Positions 1-13,400 of a stretch of DNA of 64,000 bases are shown piece by piece (positions within the stretch are counted from its first letter, which is position 1; every line of letters starts with the position of its first letter). Below the pieces are notes generated by a model that did no database searches, had not been told where the DNA came from, and saw nothing but the letters and a program-made list of their open reading frames with translations. The stretch covers positions 23,423,544 to 23,487,543 of the forward strand of contig JAAOOA010000033.1 of the NCBI GenBank assembly GCA_012861695.1. Direction: 5' to 3'. This DNA is from Trematomus loennbergii. Lineage: Eukaryota > Chordata > Actinopteri > Perciformes > Nototheniidae. The position numbers and the translations under genes were made by a program.

Positions 1-1869
1 TCTTTTTTAAGTTACCTCGAGAAATGCTGAATTGCCAAACATTTTCTCCAGCTTAATTTAAGCAAGAGAGGGTTCCTCATTTTTGTTCTTGCAAATTCCA
101 CCAGTAGTATAGCCAGAGCCTGTCCTCTCCATACAGTCATTTGGGGATGACCGTTTTGATTCTTCTTTACATTTTACAAAACATTATGCCTACATACAAG
201 TCAAACTCCAAGTGGTATTGGTATTGGTATTGGTATCCAAATGGTCCAGTATTCTATCAGACCATTTCTACCACAATAGCCAGCCCTACCATATGCCTCC
301 CACTTGAAATCCTGTCTTAAAAAACATATTTTTATAATTACTTTTGAGATAGTCATAATAGACTATACATGATTTATTTAATTGTGTCAGTTACAGTTAT
401 TTACCTTTTTTTTATTTCAGTAATTTAATTGTATTTTCCTAGAGTCAGTCAAATATTCTTTCATCATGTATTGCATGTCAACCTTTATTATAATCCCTGC
501 AGGCCTGCTAAATATCACAGGAAAGATCTTTCCTCTTAGCTTGCAAGTTATGATTTGGTCCCTCTTGAGATGATGCTCTGGAACCCCCAAAGTCCTGAAA
601 TGTGATGTTTTCTTTTTCTTGTTTGCACAGATTAAGTTTACCTGTGGAAACAAGGTATAATCTTGTGCACACAAGACAAAAAAACATTACATGTTACAGG
701 ACTTGATTGGCTCCATATAATGCTGACGGCTTTTTGTAACATCAAGTCAACAGTGTGAGCATACAAAATGTAAGTTAAGAGCCCCAGAGCCAATGACAAA
801 CCAGGGCCAGAGGTGTGTGCTCTCTTATTATCCAGTCCAACATCTTGCTTCTGCTAACCAACTTTATTGGATTGGAACTAAAACTTGGAATCACTTCTTC
901 GCCCCCACTTCTTACTGAAACTTTCCTACAGCACAGTAATCCATTTCCTGAAGCGAGTTGGCAGATGTGATTATGTTGGAAAGAGATTTGTCATTTTAAA
1001 ACCTCTGTACACATGTATAGATTTGATCTACTGCAAGGCATCCAGTGGATCATTTAGAGGCTGTTGTGATACCTGTTAGCTGAGTCTGGAGGGGTTCACA
1101 TTCACATTCTGTGAAACAAACAGCACATGCCACAAGTCAGTGCAGACATCTGTTTGTGTAAGGAGAATTCATGTCTGGAATTTGGTTCTCTTGGTTCAGC
1201 TGGTGCATTTTCCTCCCGCAGGATATTATAATGTGGTGCATTAAATACAGCGTAAAAACGACCCTACCAAAAACTAATTGGAAGCTCCCAATTTCCAATA
1301 AATTCACAGTGTGAGAGCGCTCTCTCTGCCTCTTTCTCACACTCCGATGTTGATAATGATGGAGATGATGCAACATATAAAGCAGAGTCGAGGGTGGTCT
1401 CTACTGTTCTAGTGTTTAACATCAATACATGCAAGATGCAGTCATTATTATTCAATAGTGACGTATTACGGAAACTAAACAAGAAAATGCCTCACAATAC
1501 CATCCCCTGTTCTGGCCTTTCCTCTGTGTTATTGATGGGTGGTGGAACATTTAATGAACTGCTCTCCAGTAGAAACATTAATGAGGTGTGCTTCTAAGAA
1601 AATAACCAGACCTCGATTTTCAAGTTCGAAGCTATATTAAAAGTTGTAGAGAAAGTGAAAAATCTCTCACATCATAATGTCAATTAATATAATGCCTGGG
1701 AAATTGGAAAATGACCTCATTGAGAGTACATATATTTTGATTTATTTGTTTTTCAAATGAGCTCAAAATCAGTTTAAAGGAATTCTTCGTTCAAAAATGT
1801 AATTTGCCACCCCCCCTCCACTAAAAAGTAAAATGTTTAAAATATAGCCACAGGCCAATTATGTAACCT
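1..1869. other. Gene-free sequence, possibly dact3 intron
   Basis: No exon with both splice signals and a recognisable protein was found. The short ORFs here are low-complexity or unrecognised. A short hexamer repeat (ATTGGT, about four units) lies at 213-235. If dact3 starts upstream of the window this is probably intronic, but that is inferred only from the missing N-terminal exons. Confidence 0.4.
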
Positions 1870-1873
1870 TTAA

Positions 1874-2087
1874 AGGGGCCCTATTCTGCTTGTGGGGGGT
1901 TTCCCTCTCCTGTAGTGTTTTCCATAGATTTTAGTGCATGTAAATGGTATGCGAAGACTAAAATCACTGTGTTCCTTCCAGAGGGAGTTTCCCTGAAAAG
2001 AAAGAGCTTTTTGAACATGAAATCATGGAAATCATGTCACAGAAGAGGAACAAACATGAACCTAAAAAGGAGCATCATAGAACCCCT
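1874..2087. mobile_element. 214-bp MITE with TTAA target duplication
   Basis: The ends are imperfect inverted repeats: the left end begins AGGGGCCCTATTCTGC and the right end, read on the other strand, begins AGGGGTTCTATGATGC. TTAA lies directly outside both ends (1870-1873 and 2088-2091). TTAA duplications are typical of piggyBac and Kolobok superfamilies. There is no transposase ORF, so it is non-autonomous. Its ends resemble those of the TTAA elements at 6505-6887 and 48000-48480. Confidence 0.65.
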
Positions 2088-3271
2088 TTAAGCTTGAAGA
2101 CATAACATTTGTGGCATATAATGTTAGAAATAATTGTATAAAACTGTGACATAGCAGTCACTTGTTTAGAATAAGGAGGCTAAAACAAACTTCACCGGCT
2201 GTGTGTTGACTAACATTGTGTTCATAATTAATTGCAGCTGGTTTTTCTCTCTTGAAATACAGCTGTTGCTCTGTGAGTGTGTGTCATCAGTGGGGGACGC
2301 AGAGAGAAGACTTCTCACAGTCTCCGTGTTTTGGCAGCTTCATGACTCTGGTTTACAGACTTTTATAGACGGCCTCACCATGGAAAACTTATATAAGTAG
2401 GACAGACGTTTCCCCACTAAAGTATATAACGTTAATGATGTTTTTATACCCTGCAGTATCACTACAGGGGGTTCCTGAGGTGTATCATGTTTGACAAATA
2501 GTAGCTACACTATCAAATAAAGTTTAACTGCAGTAGTTGTACAGTGTTACTGCATTAGTCATAGTGGGTTTAAAACCATTGTTTTATCTGAAGGTACTAC
2601 TAAACAGACTTCATTAGTAATCCAGATGTTGGCATTTGATGGACTTTCTGCGGTAAGCAGGTCTGGAATTTGTAGAAGTGTCTCAAATGCGAAACATGTG
2701 GGTTTGGTTAAACATGTGAGGGCTGCTACAGAAATCAGCTGACCATCTCCTGTGTCTCAGGAGTCTGTCTATATTTGTCTCTGTTTTGAGTTAATAATTA
2801 ATAATAATAAACATAAACGTAAACATAATTCATGCAGTGACATTTATCATGAAAGTTTTTTAGTACCTATATTTAGTACCTATATGGTGATGACTTCTCT
2901 TCTCTGTCACTGTGCACTGTTGTTCAGACAGGTGGGGGGTGCTGGCTGGGGTAGGGAGGGTGGGGGGGCTCTGATGGTTGGCATGTTATTGTTCCAGTGT
3001 TGTGATAATAAGTGCTTGTGGTCATAGCTGTCTGTGAATGTGAAGGTTGTTGCTCTCTGTGTCTCTACCTCTCATCCTGGGAGAAGAGAAGTGAGTGGTA
3101 TCCACACTCCAAATGATTGTGGATTTGAAGTGTTTTCACATATATGTTGCAGTTTGGATTTGGTGTTCTTTTGAAGAGGACATATTCTGCTCATCTTCAG
3201 GTTCATGTAGTGTCTCTACTGGGACATGTCTCCATGCTTTAATGTTCAAAAAGCTCTTTATTTTTCTCATA
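2088..3271. other. Gene-free spacer or intron
   Basis: No recognisable gene. The open frames at 2203-2400 and 2752-3027 match no family I know, and the second ends in a G-rich low-complexity tract near 2935-2975. The AT-rich part at 2780-2830 is simple sequence. Confidence 0.35.
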
Positions 3272-5183
3272 CTGCTGATACAGCATTCCAACTATCTGTT
3301 CTTCGACGCACAAATTCTTTATTATTCCGCCGGGTTATTTTGCGCCTCTTCTTCTCCCACATTCCACATCGCAGAAACTCCGTTCAAACATCAAAACGTT
3401 CAGCTCGGTCGGGAATCGATGGCTATTACTTTTCTCATTCATAACTTTCATAATTCCAGAGATACATCCCATAATTCATCACATTTTTAACATGGAAGTC
3501 AATGGAGAAACTCTTCAGACTTGAACAATCTTCATGCAACTTCAACTGCTAACTGCTCCTTCATACTTTCACTCAGAAACCTCATTCCAACTTTAAAATG
3601 TTACACATCTTTCTGACATTATTCGTGTAACACAACTTTTAAATCTGATTCTACTTTTAGAGATATTAAACATTGTTCAGACCTTGGTAAAGAGGCCTTC
3701 TTCAGATTTTAGAGTGCGTGATGTCACAGCTAGAGTGGAGGACAGATTTAATTTTGCCTTCATATTTTCTTTTAAACCTGCCATAATTCCCAAACCCTAC
3801 ATTCCTGAGACATAATTTTTCATGAGAAACGTAGGAAAACATCTCGTAGCTTGAAAAAAAAAATTAAGCAAAATAATTAAACAAAATGCCTCTTGAGGGC
3901 ATGAAGTGACAAAAACTTTCAACATGTCTCCATTAAACCCATTGTAAGTTCAGCCTCATCTTTCCCCACCACAGCAGCCGCACACCTTTAGTTAATCTGC
4001 CAAAAAGGCCACATTATTAACCCGAAAGTACACAAAAAGTACACTTCAGATGCTCAAGTTCCTTGACATGCTTCACGCTTTGAAATTTCACCGATATCTG
4101 TTACGGTTCTTCAACAAAACGTTCACATGTAAGAGGTTTATCTCTCATTCAGAACAATGAAATGCTCTCCTCTCACTGATTACTGCACATCACCATGGAA
4201 ACCTTTGATCTCTGGACACGTCGTTAGCTCAAATATAAACACCTGTGTCATGGAACACGATGATGTCATAACTCCAACTGACATGCTCAGAGCAGCAGAC
4301 TTCAGATAATGGTTAATGGTCCTGCCCTCAACAGCTCTACGTCAATTATGGGGTGTCATCATATGCCCTCGCCATAAAACACGATGTCGCTGTAACTCCA
4401 ATGGACACGGTCCGATCGTCCCCAAACTTCGCTTGTATATCACCGGTCCATGCCTCAACAGCTCTACGCCAAATCTGAGATCTCACCATAGCTGTTTCCA
4501 TGGAAACGCATCCCTCGCCAAAAACACGATGTTGTCGTAACTGATATGAAAATGGTCAAAACACACCAGACTTCAGATGACAGTTAATGGTCCAGCCCTC
4601 AACATGTCTATGTGCCATTAGTGAGTTTTCCTCAAAAGCTGTTGCCATGGCAACATCCCTTGCATAAAACACGATATCGCTATAACTCCTATGAAAATGT
4701 CAAAAAGTGCTCAAACTTCACATGTGTGCTAACAGTCCAGCCGTGAAGACATCTACGGGACAGTTTTGAGATTTCTTCAAATGCCGTTGCCATGGCAACA
4801 CAATGCTCGCCATGAAACACGGTTTTCTCATAACTTCAGTGAAAATGCTCCAAACGGCCCAAAACTTCACAGGTTTGGTAACGATGCAGCCATCAACATC
4901 TAAGCGTATTATGGGTGTCATCAAATACCGTTGCCATGGCGACAGATCATTCGCCATCAAGTTAGTTCAATAGTTTGCAGTTCAAATATTCTGCTGCTTT
5001 TCCAAGCTTTTTACTTTCTTTTCTTCTCTTATCACACATTCAAGCCCCCAGTGTTCATGTATCATTTCAATCTAAATTCTTCACTTTCTTCTTACACATT
5101 ACATTTCAGCATAGCAATTCAGCGTCAGCTTTTCAGCATAAAGCATTCCCACTAGCAATTTCTTCAGGAATTGCATTCTCTAG
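3272..5183 (+). mobile_element. Helitron-like non-autonomous element, left copy
   Basis: This 1.9-kb element recurs in opposite orientation at 34341-37103. The match can be followed through the CCGCCGG block near 3331, the Kozak-like GCCATGG units and the end. The 3' end has a hairpin, GCAATTTCTTCAGGAATTGC at 5155-5174, then five bases, then CTAG at 5180-5183 followed by T. This is the arrangement of Helitron 3' ends (hairpin, CTRR, T target). The 5' end near 3272 is less clear. The core carries about four to five diverged ~146-bp units. No Rep/helicase ORF is present, so the class is an inference from the termini. Confidence 0.5.
4494..4943. repeat. Diverged ~146-bp repeat units with X-box-like palindromes (left array)
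   Basis: Four palindromes mark successive units: GTTTCCATGGAAAC at 4494-4507, GTTGCCATGGCAAC at 4641-4654 and 4786-4799, and GTTGCCATGGCGAC at 4930-4943. Their spacings are 147, 145 and 144 bp. Between them recurs text resembling GCTCGCCATGAAACACG and CGTAACTCC-like segments. The two central sites fit the RFX consensus GTNRCC-NN-RGYAAC. An earlier unit near 4345-4375 seems to have lost its palindrome by deletion. Confidence 0.75.
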
Positions 5184-5550
5184 TTGACTCCAATACTTGT
5201 TGGCCAAAGCCTTTCAAAAAGTAACATTTTCATCAAATGCAGTACACAATTTCAAATGTGAACCAAGATCAGCTTTACCTGCTTAATGGAAGTGAGGATG
5301 TGAGTTTCTGCAGCCATAATGACTATTCCCCTGAAAGTTTAAATGATGCTATTGGATAACACTTATGCTGTAATAAAACTGAATTTGGCTTGAAGCATAA
5401 AGCACTGATATAAAAGTAGAAAATAAAGGGCCTGCCAAACACAAACTTCTTTTCTTTTTGTGTGCTCTGTAGGGTGTTTTGATCATGCTTTTGTGCATTC
5501 CACCCCTTCTCAATACAATCTACTGACCTGTCTGTCTCTGTGTATTTCAG
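5184..5550. other. Intron sequence upstream of a dact3 exon
   Basis: No coding signal is visible. The interval ends in a good acceptor (pyrimidine-rich tract then TATTTCAG) at 5550. Confidence 0.4.
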
Positions 5551-5674
5551 AGCAGTCTGCAGTGGGGTATGAAGGCGTCTTTAGAGCAGCAGGTGGCAGA
5601 GCTGAAGGTCAACACGGAGGTCCACTCAACAGGTTCCCCTACTGACCCACGGGAGGAAAGCCAACTGATTTCAG
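5551..5674 (+). CDS. dact3: dact3 internal exon (coiled-coil end)
   Basis: The exon lies between a strong acceptor (TATTTCAG) and donor (G|GTAACA). It reads as [20 protein letters not shown] and continues with a Ser/Thr/Pro-rich stretch to SQLIS. The [10 protein letters not shown] segment has the heptad spacing seen at the end of the Dact coiled coil. It ends in phase 1. Joined to an acceptor at 7391, phase 1 gives a different frame from the one that looks family-like at the start of the next exon. So either the boundary or the sequence there is imperfect. Confidence 0.55.
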
Positions 5675-8600
5675 GTAACAATAACCACCTTTGCTTCTCC
5701 CTGAAAGACGTTTCTAGTGAAAAGTACATGAAATTTTGATGATGGACACTACCTAAGCTTATTTAATTATTTGTATGTATTTATTTACCATGGACAGTGC
5801 ACATTAATATACAATATTGTAAAGGTGCCAGTTAGCCAAGAGGTTATTTTTCCTCTGTACAGACATACAACATAGCAAAATTGTCTTCTATACTTTGTAA
5901 CTGTTATATAACTCAATTGTGTGCATAGCGTAGTCTATTTTCTCTGTGTGCAGAATACAGAACAAATCTCCTTCAAATCTTAATGGATATTCACTCTTTT
6001 TTGTCTAATGCTAACTTAATTAAAAAGTCTGCCTGAGCTCAATGCTGTAGACACTGGGGTTATTATGGATGCAGTTTAGTGCCCTCTAAACAAACATCAA
6101 GCAGACAAATATATGACACATCCTCAGTGGCTAAGTGTCCTCCCTCACTGAAGTTTCACCACATCTAAGCCCATAATTCATGTCGGTGAAGAAGATGAGA
6201 CCCATATCTGAGCACATTGGGATTTAAAACGACAAACAATGCTGTCTGTTGTACCACAAAGCATCATCTCATTCTGCACGTCCATAAATAAACTTCTCCT
6301 GTGTCTGCTAGGCCAACAAAGAACATTCTCAAACATTTGTTTGGGAATTCTGAAAGAAAATGTATTTCTCCTGTGTAGCAACTAGCAAGTGAAGAGTCTT
6401 CGGTTATTATTTTGGAACAGAACTAAAAGTATTCATGAAACTGGTACATCATGTAATATTGAGACTTTAGCCCAGGGTCAGTGTTGCATGTTTTTGTAGG
6501 TTAAAGGTGCAATATCTAAGATCGTTATCAACAAAATGTAAAGAGGTCCAAGACGTGTATGTATTGCATTGCAGATATATGTACTGAAATAGGCATGCCT
6601 CCTTAATAACACAATAAACAAACTAACATAAAGCATGGAGCATACAGCCACTGGTAAAAGTCAATTCCAGGGAAACACACAAGGCCCACGCCACATCTGA
6701 AGATTAGAAAATATTGACTGGCTCTCTTAGTTTTAGCACTTTATTAGAAGTGTGCATATTCGTGCCCTTCTTGTAAACAATTGATGACTTGAAATGTATA
6801 CCTTCATTTGTATGCAGATAGTAATTGAAGTGAAATGCTGCCCACTATTTCTCTGAAGCGGGCGGTTCGGAACTACACATTGCATCTTTAATCACAAATA
6901 CATAATTTGTAAATGCAAATGATGGCATCCACTTTGTATGAGTCAGAAAATGTGTATACAGTAGTAGAATTAACAATATAATTTAAATAAATAAAAACTC
7001 ATCATGCTTCGTTTGAAGGTTTGTTGTTGTTATTGGATTTCTCCCTCCATCATTTCTATTTAAATACCAAACTTCCTCTCAATAAAGAATACTGTATATT
7101 AAGTTATGATTCATCGATGTGTAGAAGTACCAGGTTGATACAGATTTGCCTTCCAATTAAAGTAGTCATATGTTTATGTGTTTTGTACAGACTGTCTGTA
7201 CGGCTCCTTCACTCAGCTACCTCTCCATTAGTGCATGTCTATCTGTTTGTGCATGTGTGTGTCTATTTTGGGCCTATGTCTGCCGTAAATAACACCAGAG
7301 TGGATAACTGAATCCCCCTCAAATTAATAAAGGTGATCTTAAAAGGAAGGATGATTCTGATAACTTTCTTTGCCTTTTCTCTGTTTACCAGGAGAGGTTC
7401 TTGCAGCCCGTAAAAATGGATCCTCAATCAAATTACCATCCTTTGGTCCCTCGATCCCTATCAGCACCATGAGGGGACAGGGGAGACAGAGAGGGGGGAG
7501 ACATGGCTGCCAGACTCATCAAGATGGGCCACGGTTAATGATGCTCTGGGGCAGATGAAGGATGTTGACCCGAGTCAGGAAGATTATCAACAAGCACAAA
7601 AAGTTGAGACCTATATATTTGGATTGGTCCAACGCAGAGTTCTACCCTCGCGCTCCTCAAAACCCCGAACAGTTTGGCCCATGATCCCGAGCTGCTAGTG
7701 TGGTGAGGCAGAGTAGTTTATGCCGCAATCAGGAGCAACATTCAGCGAAGCAGGTGTCTGTTCAAGAGATCACTTCTCCATCCCAGAGTACAGAGGCTCC
7801 ACAGGATTGCCATAACTTCGACCAGGAGCCTTACCTAGGGACAGGGTTTACTGAAGATGCCCCACCCCCGTACCACCAGCATCTACAGCCCAGTATCCAG
7901 CATCAAGCAGGACTTTATCACAGGTCAAGACAGACATCCATGATTAACACCTCCCGCTCAACATTGCTGGACTATCCAGCCTGCAGAGTGCTTCAACCTC
8001 ACCCAGACTCCAGCAACAGCGAACCCGAGTCACCGCAACATTTTCACAACTACCCTTCTCCTCCAGCTCTGTCAAAGCCTCATCAGCCACCTGATGAGCA
8101 GCTGGTCAATGCAGAGTATATCCCAGCCCAGCCTTGCCGAGCCTCCACCAGAGCGTATGCCCATCATCATTCAAACCCCATAAGGCGTCCGTGGTGCCTA
8201 AACCCAATCGAACCACCTATTCTCCAGAAAGAAGCCATCATCATCAAGAGCAGCCGCCCACAGCATCCCAGATTCAACCCTCCAGATCTAGAGCGGGCCC
8301 AAAGAAGTGTCGCTCGAATGAAGACAGAAATGGGGCCAGCAGGAAGCCAGGGAAGAAGGCATGTAGGTCTCAGTCAGAGAACAGCCTGCAAAGGGTTCCA
8401 GAACGCAAGTACAACACAGTGGAGAGGGACGGTGGAGGAAGTGGAAGCGGTGGAAGGGGAAGCCGCAGTAGTCAATCAAGGAGCAAGAAACAACAGCAAG
8501 GAGGGGGGGCCTGTCGGCGCTGGCAGTCCACCCTGGAACTCAGCCAAGACGAGGCTGAGCAGCCACCCATGCAGGCACCCATGCAAGGCTCTTCAGCTTC

Positions 8601-9023
8601 AAACCAAAGGGACCCTTGTGCAAGGCGAACGCGCAAATCTCGCCCCACTCATGCAGCGCATGTCTACCCACACCCCCCCCACTCCCACCATCATCAGCAC
8701 ATGGAGTACCAGATAGAGAGGGACCTAGTGCCGCTGTGTCCGCCTACTGAGGGCTACCCTCACCCCCGTCAGGGAGAGTCTGAGTCCAGCATGAGCGAGG
8801 CAGACTCTCCTGATTCCAGTACTTTGTCCAGTGACTCAGATGAGAGTGGTGGTCTGGTTTGGCCACAACAACTACCCCACAACTTTCCGTCCCATCACCC
8901 TCTGCCCAACCAGGGGCACCTCTGCAGCCCAAGGCCTTTGTCAAGATTAAGGCCTCACATGCCCTTAAGAAGAAGATCCTGCGCTTCCGCACTGGCTCAT
9001 TGAAAGTAATGACCACTGTATAA
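5551..9023 (+). CDS. dact3: Dapper homolog 3-like gene, 3' part (frame-broken as given)
   Basis: Dact proteins are Dishevelled-binding scaffolds that modulate Wnt and TGF-beta signalling. They have an N-terminal coiled coil and a C-terminal PDZ-binding tail. Two exons are visible. One at 5551-5674 looks like the end of the coiled coil, and a large terminal exon at about 7392-9023 carries most of the protein. Family landmarks in order are [67 protein letters not shown], then [17 protein letters not shown] and MTTV-stop. The same blocks occur in the same order in mammalian DACT3. The N-terminal exons and the SSGFYE-type motif were not found. The reading frame changes about five times in the last exon, mostly as if single bases were missing, so this is either a decaying copy or sequence error. 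DACT3 identity is fairly sure; which teleost paralogue is unknown. Confidence 0.82.
6505..6887. mobile_element. 383-bp MITE with TTAA target duplication
   Basis: The ends are imperfect inverted repeats: AGGTGCAATATCTAAG on the left and, from the other strand on the right, AGATGCAATGTGTAG. TTAA lies outside each end (6501-6504 and 6888-6891). There is no ORF of note. It sits in the presumed dact3 intron. Confidence 0.6.
7392..9023 (+). CDS. dact3: dact3 terminal exon, five apparent frame changes
   Basis: Family-like blocks fall in successive frames. 7392-7469 reads ERFLQPVK...VPRSLSAP. 7468-7671 reads [16 protein letters not shown]... to [12 protein letters not shown] and KPRT. 7671-7697 reads SLAHDPELL. 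About 7703-8133 reads RQSSLCRNQ... to NAEYIPAQP. About 8134-8878 reads LPSLHQSV... to GLVWPQQLP. 8883-9023 reads [19 protein letters not shown], then the conserved basic tail ending MTTV-stop. Four of the five changes are what one lost base each would produce, for example a C lost from a run near 8874. The first could be an extra base or a two-base loss. The uninterrupted conservation on both sides argues for recent or artefactual breaks rather than old decay. No single frame across this exon should be taken as the product. Confidence 0.8.
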
Positions 9024-11994
9024 AGTGACATGATGATCAGACAGAACTGAGCTTGAACAATGCATCACAGACATTACTGTGTTCATTTGAGTGTAACAAA
9101 CGTGGTTATAAAATCGAAAGGATGTTTTAGATGACAAGAAATGAAGTAAATGGCCATTATCATATCAGCTGTTTTTTTTTTAAATGGGATGTTAAATGCT
9201 ATTTCAGTGTTACATTTTGCTAAAACTCTAGGATGATTCATGCTTTGTCAAAGTGTACCATATTTGGCCATATTGGCCCCCTGAATATCTCCAGACACGA
9301 TAGTCATCATAACCCATGCTGGCATTGTCTTTGAGCTCAGCCCAATACACCTACCATTATAAGAGACACTGGGCCTCATTCAAGAATGTTTTGTGTCCTG
9401 AAATATTGGTACATTGTAGGGCTTGTTCCTAGTGGAGTCAGATCCACCAAACATGCTTAACCACACACATCTGACAAATGCCACCTGTTGTTGAGGGGTT
9501 CAGTGAGATTGTATCACTAGCGTAACCAACACTTTGCTATGTACAGGTAGGTTTCAAATAATATGCTGCCAGGTTTTCATCCTCCTTTCAAAGAAGGACC
9601 CTTTCTTAGGAAAACTGTTACAAAAATCCTCTTTTGTTGTTGAAATGATGCAACGCCGTTATTATTGAATTATTAAGTCATATTGTAATTAAATAGGAAC
9701 ATATCTCAAGACAAACAACCAAAGGTTAGTGCTTTCTACATGTTTTCTTCATTTACCACAGCCAATAAATAAACTGTGGGTGGTAGTAAATACATCTGTT
9801 AGGCACACAGAGAAGTGATTGCAGTAAATAAATAATTGTTGTGTACTGTAAGAGAGGATTGTTACTACAGTACAAAGTGTGTGTGAGACATTTTGTCTGG
9901 AACTGTGTGGTTTAGACAGTAAATCTCAATGTAGCAGAAAACAACTTTTGACTGAAAATAAGTATATAAATCTTCAACATTTTACTGTAGGAGCTGTCAG
10001 AAGCAAACAAGACACCACAGCAACAAGTGTTATATTGTCTTTGAAATGTTTTGGAGGGATCAAATGTCTCACTAACAAAGTCAAGTATTCTTAAAAAGAG
10101 CATTTTAATGTTATACAGTATAGCAAATTGCAGTTCTTATTGTATAAAGTTAATATGAGGGTTCTTGAGCAAATGAAATGTGTCTGTGCCCAAATAATGT
10201 AATGTTATTAAGTCACTTTCACTATTTGACAGTATTATCATTTTAAGTGCACTCGCCAACTAACTATTAGCTTCTCTTTGTATGAAATGTGTTTGACAAA
10301 ATGCAGTATATGATATTAAAGTGTTTGTGAAAAACTAAAATGTCTACTTTTATTCTACCAAGACTTTGCTTCTGTACAACCACCAGTAGTTTTATCATTG
10401 GAGGCTTTTTTAATGCATCATGGTGTTCAAATGGCCAGCTAACATTAATGTTGCCAGGAATACCACATTGCACAGGAGGGGGCACTTTTATCCTGTCATA
10501 GGCCATTTAGTATTGGTCTTTCAAATAACAAAAACATCTCTCTCAGAATGACATGTCTCTCAACAGTATGACATGTCTAGTTCTATTGACATAGTTGCCA
10601 AAAGCTCGGTTCCTCCTGAGGCATGTCTTTGGTGTTTATATTGGCTAAACTACTTGGAAAGGTCAGCATATCTGTTTTGGCTAGCCTCCGGGTCCACTTT
10701 GGCCCAGTAAGCACAAACAATGTGATCAATCCCCAACCAGTGTCAGCATTGTATGGGATCGTCTAGTGCTCAGTTCTGTGGATGCACTTGTTTCAGTTTA
10801 TACACAGTCAGTGCCAGCAAATGCTGTTCTTCACAACTTATATATTGTGATAGGAAGATCTGCCTTTTGCCTTCTTGGCTAGATGTTCTCTTAATGGTTC
10901 ATGCCAATAGTATAGGGTGGGTTGGTTGTATAACTCTTTAAAATAACTGGTAACTGTAGTCTTTTTTTGGGTCTTTCTTTCTGGACTCTTTCACTTTTGA
11001 GTACTGCTCCTTAAGTCTCTAAAACTGTAATGGTTGGGTATTATGAGAAATCAAGATGCTCATAACTGATAGACTGACCAATTAAATCAACAAATACAGG
11101 GGTACAGGAAACATTTATCAAATGTTGGGCAAAAAACTGGCCTGTTCGCTCACAGCCACTACTTACCCAATTATTTTGTTATATATATATTTTATTATAT
11201 AATTAATGGACATTCCAACTCCCCTTTAGGGCCCCTGGGTTTTAGCACAGGAAAGCCTGTGCATTGAATTGCCACTGAGCACACCATGACAAAGTTATAG
11301 AAAACACACCCTCACACACACTCTCACCCGTCAGCAGCCCTGGTGTTAGTGATGACTGTTGAGTGATTGAAAAGTGTGGAAGAGAGAGAGTGGGGGAGGT
11401 GACAGTGAGAGGAGGGATTAAGTGGAAAGTTAAGAACTCAAAGGGAACATTGGCTTGTTTGAGAGTAATGTCGCCAATGTCCCCCTGTTACCAACAGCAC
11501 AGAAGAAGAACAGTGGAGTGAGCTAGTAAATGTAACTGGTCCTTTGGATGATCCCTGAGACTCTATTGTGATTTACTGCATTCATAGGGTTAGTTCTGTT
11601 TCTATGAGTACAACTACTGCTACTACAGCTGCCAGTACTTTCACAAATGCTACTACTTTTTATTATTACTACTGCTGATATAACTTTACTATTTCTATAC
11701 ATTTGGTAATAGCATGTTTGCGTACTATTACTACTGTTAGTAATACTTTTACTTATATTACTGTTGGGAAAATACTGAATGTTCCTTCTATATCAGATTA
11801 TTACATGGTTTAGTTGAATACTCGATTCTGATTGGTCAATTCAGAACACGTGACACGTTGTTAATCCAGAACAGACAGACCGCTGTCAAGGATTTATTGA
11901 CCGTTGTTAAGGACGCTCACATCTGCACAAAGAAGTCCGGTCGATTTATCTGTATACAGTTTGGCTTTCCATCTCCATCAGTATTTTTAAGCAG
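9024..11994. other. dact3 3' UTR and intergenic spacer, no gene recognised
   Basis: After the dact3 stop there is AT-rich noncoding sequence. Short frames at 9879-10506 and 10753-10941 match nothing I know. Around 11780-11900 is text typical of dispersed fish repeats (CAGAACACGTGACACGTTG and following), but its ends could not be set. Confidence 0.4.
9764..9769 (+). terminator. Candidate dact3 polyadenylation signal
   Basis: AATAAA at 9764-9769 is the first canonical hexamer I find after the MTTV stop at 9021-9023. It would give a 3' UTR of about 0.75 kb. Other AT-rich hexamers follow, so the true site is uncertain. Confidence 0.35.
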
Positions 11995-12072
11995 AGGTCA
12001 ATCATTTGTACGACCCTCGGGATGTTGAAAAAATTGAAATGGCCCTTGAGAGGAAAAAGGTTCCCCACCCCT
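11995..12072 (-). mobile_element. Fragment of a hAT-type element end
   Basis: The right side ends GGTTCCCCACCCCTG, whose complement CAGGGGTGGGGAACC is the classic terminal motif of vertebrate hAT/Charlie-like elements. The preceding bases (CCCTCGGGATGTTG and an A-rich block) fit their subterminal part. The partner end was not found, so this is a solo fossil end. Confidence 0.4.
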
Positions 12073-12182
12073 GCTATAGAGTTTTGTGGACCACCGACCA
12101 AGCTGTCGTTTTTTCAGTGTAGTGCCAATAAACTAAACATTATAGACAAGTAATTGAGCTCCTATAGGGTTAGGGTTAGGTT

Positions 12183-13400
<1,218 letters not shown>

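Noticed and set aside
3095..3490. 131-codon frame with hydrophobic stretches
   Set aside because: Runs into the dispersed element at 3272; the mirrored copy near 37000 gives similar frames, so it is repeat sequence.
8284..8716. Continuation of the 7700 frame as the true dact3 product
   Set aside because: After about 8140 this frame loses all Dact similarity, while the neighbouring frame carries [20 protein letters not shown] and GLVWPQQL; the continuation is a shadow.
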